Part shown: piece after piece, positions 52,722 through 64,000 of the stretch | Layout of the letters: each line of letters starts with the position of its first letter | Position numbering within the stretch: position 1 is the first letter of the stretch | From: Dermatophagoides farinae | Lineage: Eukaryota > Arthropoda > Arachnida > Sarcoptiformes > Pyroglyphidae | Reading direction: 5' to 3' | DNA length: 64,000 nucleotides | Assembly (NCBI RefSeq): GCF_024713945.1 | Contig: NC_134679.1 | Coordinates: 687,001-751,000 of the forward strand | Made by a program: the position numbers and the translations under genes | Notes under the pieces: model-generated | Databases searched by the model: none | Seen by the model: only the letters and a program-made list of their open reading frames with translations | What the model was told of the DNA's origin: nothing

Positions 52722-53240
52722 GTTGAATTTATTCACAATCATCATCATCGAGTGATCATCCTCAATAACGACAACAGCAATCAAGTGAGTAGAGAACAAT
52801 TTTCTCATTTTTTTTATTTTCGTTTTTGCAAACATATCAAGTTTGAATTTTATCGATTGAATCGTTGAAAAAATTTAGATAATTTTTTTGAGAGAAAAAA
52901 AAGAGAAACAAACAAATTATATGAAATGAAATTATAAAATTTTCAAACCATATTCATCACGCTACCATTCCATGGTTCCTGGATCTGTTTTTATTTTTTC
53001 GATTTTTTTTTTGATCATCATTAAAATAAAAATTGAAATAAAAATGTGAATGAATTTTGTCATCAATGAAATTGTCTTTCTCTCTGTGTGTGTGAGTGTT
53101 TTGAAAATCTTAAGTTTTCACTTTGTTCATCTGATCAATGAATTTTTTTTTTTTTCGTTTTCATTAGGCACCGGTGATCGATTTTGTGAAAATCCATTAA
53201 AAATGTTTGTAAATGAATATAAATTTTCTCCATCACTCAG
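52722..53240 (+). other. Candidate 5' exon pair of an unknown gene (unconfirmed)
   Basis: Exon one (52722-52784) lies between a long pyrimidine tract ending TTTATAG and the donor GTGAGT. Exon two (53168-53240) lies between TTTTTCGTTTTCATTAG and CAG/GTGCAC; the intron is 383 bp. Exon two has one open frame (TGDRFCENPLKMFVNEYKFS, then PSL). When joined, exon one has stops in that frame, so translation could begin at the ATG at 53203 (MFVNEYKFSPSL) and exon one would be 5' UTR. I do not recognise the peptide and found no following exon. Treat as a hypothesis. Confidence 0.2.
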
Positions 53241-56200
53241 GTGCACAATTGCACAATTGATTCTTGTTTTCTGCTTCTTTATTTTTTTTTTCGCTGTATT
53301 GATTTTGATTTATATAATTTTTTTTTATTTTATTATCATTACAACTTGTGGTGTGTGTAGCGTTAATTATCATGTGAAAAAAAATGTGAAAATTACCGGT
53401 ATTTTTTTATTGTACTAAAAAACTTTTTGCATTTTGACTACCGTTTTGTTTTTTTTTTTATTATTCTTGGATCCAACGAAAAAAAAACTTCGTCGTTTAC
53501 CATTACCATAGAATCGTTTATTGTTTTTTCCATTAATTTATGTTCGCTAATTAACGTATATATATATATGGAATATATAATATCATTGGTTCATTTGTGT
53601 TTGTTATTGATCAATCGATAATTGCTCCATTTTCTTTATGCATATCTATCGATATTTATCATACGATTGTTTTTTTTTCAAAGGTAAAGAAACAAATAAA
53701 CATGCAAAAAAATTTTTTTAAAAGTCACAAGATATTTGTTGGTTGTCAACAACAAGAACTAACCACCCGATAATATATAACAATTATGGTGGTTACCATG
53801 GTATTCAAAACAATTGAGGAACAACAACAAGCAGAAAAAAAACCTATAACGGAATTTCTGAGTGTGTTTTTAGATTGTCAACTTTTTATTCTTATTCTTA
53901 GCTAGCGTCTTTTGGTCCATACGGATTAAATCATGATGAAATTAAGATAATCAATCGACGACATTAATCGATAAAATTGGATTTCTTTTTTTCTGCATGA
54001 TGCTGCAAGATGATTGTAATTTCAGCAATCGCAGAATCATGCAACACACATACACACACACACACACACACTTTAACAGTGAATCAAAGATTTTGTCGTT
54101 TAAATTAATTAAGAAAACCATGAACGAATGAAAATAAAAACAAAAATCATTCCAACAACAGCAGAGTTATTAATGTAATGAAGAGCAAAGCAAAAAAAAA
54201 AAAAATCTGAATGAGATACGATAATAAATGGATACAATGAATGATGGTTGCAGAATCTGAAAAAATTTTTTTTTTGTTTGGAATTTTTTTTTCTCTCCTT
54301 TCTCATGCAATTTGAATACAACAGACAAACAAAACGGTTAGTTTTGTTCGACGATGACAATGTGTGTGTGTGTGTGTGTGCACAAATGAATTCTATTGCT
54401 GGAACAATTTAATTGTGAACATTTAAATGTTGAAATGAAATAAAAAATAAAAATAAAATAAAACTACGACCAAAGTATATACATTGCTATTAGTGTTATT
54501 GGACAATGAAAGTAAAGAAATTCTGTATTGTGTTCAATGTATTCACATATAGACATTGGCTGATGAAAGGATTAATGATCAATCGTCGTTGTCGGTACTG
54601 TGATTCTGTAATTTTTTTTTGTTTTTTTTTGTGCATGGCTGCGTTTGAACACTGCCAACTAAAGCTTTTGGCATTCATTTTTCACTCATTTCATTTCATT
54701 TATTCGTTCGTTCGTTTAATTTCATTCATTTGATTTTTTTTCCGAATGTTTCGATTCGTGAAAACATGTTTTAGTCAATGAAAAAGAGTAAAAAAAAAGC
54801 AAACACACACACACACCGATCATCATGATAATGATAATGAATGATAAAGAAAAAAAAACGCAAAGAAAATGTAATGACAAGCTTAGAGAATTTTGAGAAT
54901 GAATTGAAAAAAAAATCACAGAAAAAAGTTTTTTTACCCATCATTTTTTTTTTACCAGAATCCATTTGCCACACCAGAATAACCATTCTGTGTGTGTGTG
55001 TGTGTGTGCGTGTTTGTTCTACATGTGGACTAATTAATCAAATTAATGCAAATAATAAAATTGATGATGATGATGACGATGATGCATTTATCCAAATTAC
55101 GAAATTCTTCATGAAAAAAAAGAAGTATTGATCCTGGAGAAAAAAAATTTGAAATTCAAATGTAATTCCTTTTTTTTTTACTATGTGCACACACAAAAAT
55201 GAGAATCACAATCTTTACATCCAGTTATTCGTCCTCACACCACCATATTGATAAATGTAAAAAGAAAAAAAAATTTCAAGAATTTAAGGAATTTTTATTG
55301 CTATTTGAATTCCACTTTTTTTTCGATTATCTGAATATTCTCCACTGAAATTAATCTTGGATGAGAGTAATGATAATCACTCTTTGTGTGTGTGTATGTA
55401 ATGATATTGAAAATTCATTTGATCGATTGATTAATCAATCACTTTCACGTATAAACGGGGGCTGTATATTGGATAAAGGTTTTTTTTCACCACTTTTTCT
55501 TTTTTTTTCGTTTTTTAGATCAACATTTTAATTGATTTATCATATCACCAAATTCAAATAAAAAAGACATTAATTCTTGCCATTTGTTGTAATTCCAACA
55601 ACGATGGATTAGTTTTTTTGGGGGGTGTACACGCAGAAAAAAAAATGAAAAATAGATCCAATTCTAATATGTAATGACGTAATTGTGTTTTTTTTTTTTT
55701 TGATTTCATTGGTTTCTTCTTATTCACAATTGCCATTAATAACAAAATTTTCCATTCATCGAATCAATGAAATATGAACGATTGTAAAAAAAAATGCAAA
55801 CATTTCTTCTGGAATTTGATCGTTTTCCTATATTAAACAGAAATATATATATTAATCAAATGAACAAAAACAATTCCCTTGAATTTGGCATTTGCCAAAA
55901 AGACAAATCAAATGATTTATCATCCCGATCATCATCATCATTACAATATTAAATGTGAATATATATAATATATATTTATGTTAGAGTAAAATTCCAGAAA
56001 AACAAAATTACGAGATTTACAAATGGCAAAAATGATCATTTTGATTTTTTATTTTATTACAATATAAAATGATGATGATGATTATCATCGATCAATACTA
56101 AATCCTGATGATTTTCAACAGATGAATATATCATCATCATCATCGTGGTGGATTTTTTTTTTGTATATTCATTCTTTCAAATGTTGTATGAATGTGTATA

Positions 56201-59200
56201 TTTTATTTTCACACCTACATCAATTTTTTGTTTTGTTTTGTTTTGTTTTTTCGCCATGTGCATATTATAATCCATTCACATTTCCATTATTCAATGCAAA
56301 ATGGTGCACCATTTCATTTGCATATCATAGATATATGTGTAAAACACTGACGTTGATGATAAATCCTATAATAATCGTCTTTTTTTCTCTAGTTTTTGTT
56401 TTGTTTCAATAATGAAAAAAAACGGGCCGCGAATCGTTGTTTAGTGTGAAAATAAATAAATAAATAGATAATAACGACGGCTGTGAAAAATATTTAGGTC
56501 ACCGACACAAACATACCGATCATTTTTTTTCTCAGTTTTTTTTTAATATTCAATCAATCAATTGAACAATTATAATCATTTGATTTCATACATTCATAAA
56601 TCGGTGTCAATTGAATTAATTTAATCGGCAAAATGCCATCATTCATTCATTATCAGATTACAGAACCGATTTTGATGATGAAAAGAGAAACAAACAAACA
56701 AACGAACAAAAAAAATTGAATTTCAAATTCTTTACTTGAAATTTTTTCGATTTTTAAAAAATGAATGAACGATTTCATCGATGTTGATGGAATCCACTGT
56801 ATAAGAATCGAATCAAACAGACAACAACAACAACAACAGAAAAAAGAAAAAAGTTGAATCATCATTCTTTTTGCAAAAGCAAGAGTTGATCGTAGGTTGT
56901 TGTCGGATATTTATTTTTTTTCTACTTTGTTTCCGATACAAGTTTGTGTGAAATAGTGATTGATGATATTAAAACATATTTTTCATTTCATTCTTTTTTT
57001 TTATTCTTTAAAAGATTCTTTTTATTCTTTATACAATCATCATTATTCGATATTAGACACTCGATTATCTCCCTTTGTGCGTGTGTGTGTGTGTGTGTGT
57101 GTGATCCAACTTTTTTTTCTATTGTTATCGTTTCGTTTCGTTTTTTTTAAACTCACAACTATTTTGAATTTTTTTTTCTCATCAAAGAATAAATTCTTTT
57201 CTTATTTTTTAGTTTGAATTCCATTTTTATTCTTGTGTCGGTTTTTCCACCACCATTATCATTATCATCATTATCATCATCATCATCATTCACGATGAAA
57301 AAGACTTTATTGTCGTTGTCGTCGTCATTGTTGTTGTTGTTGTTGTTGTTGTTATTATTGTTGTTGTTATTAATGTTTGTAGCTCTTATTTATTTCTGGT
57401 ATACTCTATGAATCGTATCGGGTCGATAGATCGATCTATCGATCGATTGATTGATTGATTGATTGATTGAACAATGATTCCATTCTTTTTTTTTTGCCAT
57501 CCATTCATTCATTAATTTATCTATAAATTTACTGACTTAAACTAAAAAAAAAGAGCCAGCCATTTTTTTTTCAAATAATTCATTTGAGCTTTATTCTAAG
57601 TTCATGCCCAGTAATCGTGTTGTTTGTTAAATTCATTTATTCACATACACATACATACAGTCGAAATCAAATCAAAATCATTTTTTTTGCCATTTGGAAT
57701 TTGATTATTGGATAGAATTGGATTTTTTGTTTCTGCTTTCTGCTGTTTTTTTTTCAATTGAAAAATGCACAATAATCAACCTTGAATTGAATGATGTAAA
57801 TAATTTGAAATGAATGAATGATGTAATTAATGATTATCATTTAGATGATGATTTTTTAATTTTTCTTATTACTACTACTTTTACCACCACCATCACCACC
57901 ACCACTGCCACCACTACTACTACAATTATTAAGAATGATAATTTATTTGTGTTGTGCAATAAAATAAATTGTTCCAATTCATTGTTTGAAAAAAAAAATT
58001 AATTATAATTGATGATGATGATGATGATATTATCTTGTATGCGATGTGTGTTTTTATTTGTATTTTGTCTTTCTTTCTTTTTTTAAATTACAAACGAGAT
58101 GATGATCATGATGTTCGGTGGTAGTGGTTTAGCATCAATTTTTTTTCAATTATAAAAATATGAAAAAAAAAAAATTTTTTCTCTGTGTTTACCGTTACTT
58201 TAAATATTCCACATAATTCATTTTTCTGTTCTCTTTTTTTTTGCGTCAAAATAGAAACATTTATTATCGTTTTTTATTTCTTTGGCTTTTCATCGACATA
58301 TTTTTATTCTCCATCCTATATCCTATTATTATTCCAAGGAAAAAAATTAAAAAAAAAATAAAAAAAAAATTTCGTGATTTACGACCACACAAAGTATTAG
58401 TAGTAGTGGCAGAATTGAATTTTGGTTGGATGGCAAAAAAAAAAAAAAAAAAAAAAAAAATGCGAATATAAATAATAAAATGACAAAACTGATTGGAGAA
58501 GAAAATATTTTCCATTTTTTTTTGTTCAATTTCCTTTTGCGCATGTAATTTGTAAGTTTGTTGTTGTTGTTGTTGTTGTTGTTGTTAGTGTGCGTGTGTT
58601 ATATATATTTTATTTTATATATTATCATTATCATTAAAAATCACATATTACAAGTGACAAAACTATTAAGTGTTTTGGTGTGTGTGTTTGTTTGTGAATG
58701 AAATGAGGAAAATGAATGAAAATCAAAAAAAAAAAAAAAGAAAAAAAATTTCCATCCATTCAATTTCCACTATTTGGGTGAACTGTACATCTGTACTTGA
58801 TAAATGAATTGAATGAATGAATAATGTACATTTTTTTTTCACCGCTGATAATAAGAACACAAACACACATACACACACACATTACGATGAAATCGAATCA
58901 TTTTTTTTTGTTGCTTTGATTGATTGAATTGAAAATGATTTTATCGATGAAATGAGAGAGAAAAAAAAATTGATTTTTTTTCGATTTGATTGATGTGAAA
59001 TTGAGATTCTGAGAAAAAGAGTAAGAAAAAAAATGGATTTCATTTCTGTTTTATGTGTTGTAATAATTTGTTTTGTGTTTGATTATTTTCTCTATTTCTT
59101 CACATTTTTTTTCTTATCACCATTTTTTTTTTTTTTTTGATTGATTGATTGATTGTTTGAATTCATTTTCAAATATTCAATTACATTATCGATTTGTGTG

Positions 59201-60839
59201 TGTATGTATGTGCTGAAATGTGTTTGATATTGTAATGTCGAATCGATTAAATATAACGGGATTTTTTGTTACAATTTAAACCATCATCATCAGCAGCATA
59301 ATTATGCAAATTTAATCGTTTTGATAATGACAAAAATCAACATCATCATCATCATCATTTAAGATCATTATTATTAGTAACAGCAGCAGCATCAGTGTTA
59401 ATCGATGGTGTTGATCATCCTCTTTTTTTTCATCATTTATTCAACATGTGTGTGCCGGTTATAAACAACAACAACAACAACAAAAACATCGACAATGAAC
59501 AATTTACGTGTGTCTGTGCCTATTTCGATTGTTTTTTTTTCGTTCGTTTTTAAAAATTGAATCTTACTGAATATCAATGACCAGAAATTCAACATTAATA
59601 CCAACTTGAAACCATTTGCAACAATAACAACAACAACAACAACAACAGAAAAAATGTGTAAGTTTTGTATGAAGAAACCAGAAATAGAGCTGCAGGTGGT
59701 TTTTTTTGGTTGACAATTCTTGAATCCAAAAAAAAAAAAAAAAAACATTTTAAATCTCAAGTAGAAACGACGATTGTCGTTAGAGAAAAAAACAAACTAT
59801 AATATCATCATTATCAACGAGAGCTAGAGCTAGAGAGAGAGAGAAAAAAAAGAATTTTACATCTTATCTAATCAGCTTGTACTCATTATCATCATCATCA
59901 TCATCATTTGATTCATCCGTTCATTCATTTATTTTTTCCTTGGAATTTTTCAGTGTGTAAGTGTGTGTGTGTGTGTGTGTTTATCACACATACACAAACA
60001 ATTTCCGTTGTGTACTTGTTGAAGTAAAAAAAAAAAGAAAAAAGAAATATCAAAAAAAAAATCCATTTCATTTTAGGTCGTATCTGATTTAGATCTTGAG
60101 CTATAAGTGTGTTAAAGAGAGAGAGAGAGAGAAAAAAAATGATAAAAAAAAATTTGACTCTTTGCCATTAGACAGCAATGTGTTATTATGGTGAAAAAAG
60201 CAATAGAACAAAAACAACAACAACAACAAACAAACAAACAAACGTAAAAATTCAATCGGACAAATCCAATATTTATTTGGATGTTTTTCGCATCATTTCT
60301 TTATCCGGATAATAATATATGGTAATAAATAACCGAAAGATTTAAAATCCGAAGGAAAAAAAATTCTTCTGTTTTCTCTGTATCATGAACATGTGTGTGT
60401 GTATCTTTCGCATCAGAATATTTTTGTTTTTATTTGATTCTCAAAAATAGATCAAAAATCATGATTTGAATGAACACACCGCCGACAACGACGACGACAA
60501 CAACAAACCAAGAGCTGACATTTCCTTGTTTGTTTTGTTTGTTGAAAATACAAAGAATTTTTTTTCTGGCATTTTATTAATTCATTAAATCATCATCATC
60601 ATCGTCATTTCTAAAATGCAAAAAATAACCATTTTCATCAAACACAAAGCACACACAGCAGTGTGAGGAGAAAATCAACAAAAAAAATGAAGAAAAATGT
60701 TGGCAAAATTTGATGATCCTGAGAGATTATGATGATGATGATGATGATGATGAAGATTTGCGTGGGAGGCACATATATACAACAAGAAAACATAGAGTTA
60801 TTTGAAAAATGCTTTTTCTGGTTCGCATTTTTTACACAA

Positions 60840-60948
<109 letters not shown>

Positions 60949-61807
60949 AATTAAAAATAAAAATAAAAATGAAAAAAACAAAAATCCATTACAATATACA
61001 CACATAACGGTAGTTGTGTAAAAGACATTTTTTTTATCTAAAATTTTTCTTCATTCATTCATTCATTCATCAGCATTTTCGTTTCATTACAATGATAATT
61101 TTTTTTTTGGCTGGTTGTTGTTGAAAAATTGCAATAAATACAGCTTAAATATATGGCCCTGTGAAAATAAATAAACAAACCAAAAAAAAAAAAAAAAATT
61201 CAGACAAAATTAGACTTTTGTACAAACAAACGAACGAACGAAAAATTTCATTTCATTTTTTCGGACAATCTGTCCACGAATTCGGCAGACTCTCTACTTC
61301 TGGTTGGTCATTTTTGTTTTTTTTTTTTGTTCGTTACGAGAGAGGGAGAGAAAAAATTTTATTTTTATACATTTCCAATGGACCCTGAAGCAATTGGTTG
61401 GCTTTCTTTTTTTTTCATCGTTTTCAACGTATTTCAATTCAATTATGGTCATGTGCAATTTTTAGATTTTCAATTTTTCAAGTTTGTTTCAATTTTTTTT
61501 TTGCCGTTTTTCTCACACATAATCAAATTATTGATCTATTTTGATTATTGGTAATTGATTGATTGATTGAATACTATAAGTTTCATTCATTTTAAGCTAA
61601 GCTTGCAAACACGGACAATTTTTATTCAACATATAAACAACGACGTTGATTTTGATTTTGATTTTTTTTTGATTTTTTTTAGTGGTAAAATTCCACAGAT
61701 TTATAATTACAACAACGACGACGACGACGACAAAATAAACATGTTGATGATGATGATTAGTTTCAAATGTATTCACATTCATTTTTCTTTCTTTTTTTTG
61801 CCTAGTG

Positions 61808-61854
61808 CAACAATTTGATCAATCAATGGGGACTGGTGATTGATCAAATTGTTG
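61808..61854. repeat. Perfect 18-bp stem-loop with 11-nt loop
   Basis: The left arm CAACAATTTGATCAATCA (61808-61825) pairs exactly with 61837-61854 around the loop ATGGGGACTGG. Most of the arm is not simple repeat. The outer end runs into a TTG array. It could be a cruciform or an RNA hairpin. Confidence 0.9.
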
Positions 61855-62890
61855 TTGTTGTTGTTGTTGTTGTTGTCGTTTTGGTAATATAATAAGAATA
61901 ATTTTCATTCAAGAAAAAAAAAAATTTTTTCTCAAATTGATATCTTGAGTGTGTACGATAAGTGAAGCAAAATGAAAAAAAAATCTAAATTTATCATATC
62001 ATATCTTACCATGCTCTAGTTACTGTTTTTTTTTTCTTCTTTTTTGATTCATTGAAAATGTGAATAAACATGGAACAACAACAACAAAATGAAATGAAAA
62101 TAAATAAAATTTTTCCAGTCTAAAATGTGAAATGTCTTAGAAAACGTTATCATTATCGTTCACAAACGTTTAGTAGTTTTATTTTCAATTTTTAGTCATT
62201 TTTTTTCCTAATGATTATGATGATGATTACAATAATGACAACGTTGATTTGATTACAATTTGATAGTGTGTGTGTGTGTGTGGTGAAAACAAAATGGCTG
62301 ATATTTTTTAATTGTGAAAAAAATTTAAAATTTTCTGATTTTCTGGTCCATTTGGTGAATTATTGTTGTTTAAAGATTGTCATCATGTGATATCATTATT
62401 GTTGTTGTTGTTGTTGAAAATTGCATTTTTATTCTGCTACTTTCTTTTTCAATTCTAATAAAGCAAAAAACAAAAAAAAACAAAACAAAACGAATCTCTA
62501 TCTAAATTAATTACATTTTACATCACTGTCATCATGGTGAGCAAAATTCTGGAAATAAAAAAAAAACGAAACAGAATTATAATTGAATAATACATTTCTC
62601 TCTTCTGTTTTTTTTTTAATATCATGATCATCATCATCATCCTCCACATATTTGATTCTAATTCTGATTCTGAAATTCTTTTAAAGATTATTCATACACC
62701 CACACACACACACACACACACAATTATGAGGAATTAGAAATTATAAATACAGAATTTCCATTACTATATATTTATTTATCGATAATTATAAAAAAAAAAT
62801 TATTATTATCAAATATCACAAGATTCCGCTTCTCTCTCTCTGAAATTCTATTTTTTCTCCCAAAATAATTAAATCATAATTATTTCATGT

Positions 62891-62917
62891 TTCTCTCTCT
62901 CTCTCTCTCTCTCTCTC
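62891..62917. repeat. (CT)n microsatellite
   Basis: About 13 CT units, one of several short CT tracts in the final 2 kb. Confidence 0.9.
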
Positions 62918-64000
62918 GACATACGAAAGCTAAGCAATGTTTATGTGTGTTTGAATTGAACAAGAAAAACATGTATAGAGAGATTAATTAACTTTTTTTT
63001 CTTTCTCTGTCTCTCTGCCTGCTTATGTTCTTTTTTTTTTGTTCATTGGTTTTTTATACTTATTTTGTTTTCCATTTTCAAACCAAAATTTGTTTTCTTG
63101 TTTTCGTTGCTGCTGCTGCTGCTGCTGCACTTAACATGAACATGATGATGATAACAACAACAACAACAATAATCATCTTGAAAATGTATGGCAAAACTTT
63201 GATAAAACAAGAAAAAAAAATTCTTCATTCAAACGAAATGAAAAAAAAATTGGATATTTTTAATAGAAAACAAAAAATGCTAAATTACAACAAAAAAAAA
63301 TGTTGATTGAATGAAAATGAAAAAAAATAACTAGAGAGAGAGATAGAGAAAACTGTGTGTGTGTGTGTATATTTTTTTTCCACTACTGTTTTAAAAATAG
63401 CTTTTTTTGTTTGTTTGTTTGTCAAACTGTTTGTTGTTGTTGTTGTTGTTGATGTTCAAGTCAGAGAAAAAAAATTCAAGTTTCTCTCTCTCTCTCTTGT
63501 GTTGTGCGTGTGCGTGTGCATATTAGAAACAAGCAAAGTAAAATTTTTCGTTTTGTTTGTTTGTTTGTTTGTTTGTTTATTGAAACATTATTTGTGGAAT
63601 TTGTTTGTCTGTTTGTTGATTTTCATGGAAAAAAAATGTGAAATTGAAATTTTTTTTGTTGTTGTTGTTGTTGTTGTCCCATTTTCAATTTTCAATTCTA
63701 TTTTTCCATTATATTCAGCAAAAATAATTTTTTCTCCTTACATATATGACGTAACATTTGAACAATATTGTTTGTTCTCATTTTTATTTTTTCTCGCCCA
63801 CTATAGTTTTTTTTTCTTCATCTTGACCAGGTTGGTCACATATTCACATACTCTGGAACCATCGATTCAAATGTGTTGTTATTGGAGAAAAAATTGAACG
63901 AGAAAAAAAAACAAACAAACAAACAAAACTTGAAAAATGAAACAAAAAAAAAGCGTTCGCAGAAAAAAAAAATAATTTGTTTATTTCTATTTTTTCATAT

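Noticed and set aside
54553-54594. Short exon-like segment after CATATAG
   Set aside because: Only 42 bp with a weak acceptor and two competing open frames.

Overview
The window looks like nuclear DNA of a small arthropod, most likely an astigmatid mite of the Dermatophagoides/Euroglyphus kind. The support is very AT-rich sequence full of ATG/CAT, CAA/TTG, CA/GT and GA/CT microsatellites and A or T runs, compact animal genes with 57-97 bp GT-AG introns or none, and animal proteins (Raf, FOXRED1, prolyl oligopeptidase, MEEVD-type Hsp90). The species call is inference; no database was searched.

The first 17.2 kb hold all the convincing genes. In order: two paralogous small helical proteins of unknown function with a shared SRDCC motif (2005-2394 and 3142-3501, +); intronless cytosolic Hsp90 (4030-6222, -) with perfect heat-shock elements and a TATA box upstream; two small two-exon genes for secreted low-complexity proteins (7015-7689 and 8019-8339, +), each with TATAAATA about 100 bp before the start codon; FOXRED1, a mitochondrial FAD oxidoreductase (8667-10110, +); a nine-exon prolyl oligopeptidase with an N-terminal signal peptide (10349-13158, +); convergent to it an intronless Raf kinase (13392-15029, -); and a Ras-like protein whose nucleotide-binding motifs are nearly all degenerate (16630-17202, -). 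Raf and the Ras-like protein are neighbours on one strand, but the second has lost the motifs of a working GTPase, so a joint role is speculation.

The remaining 46.8 kb (17203-64000) holds no gene I can support. It is low-complexity sequence rich in microsatellites. Within it the simple-sequence strand bias changes: A-rich/CAA/CACA up to about 31 kb, mixed at 31-36 kb, T-rich/TTG/GTGT at about 36-50 kb, then mixed. The region also has two perfect 18-bp inverted repeats, several CTCF-like motifs and a few weak candidate exons with good splice signals. The simplest reading is a large intron or the regulatory landscape of a gene whose main exons lie outside the window.
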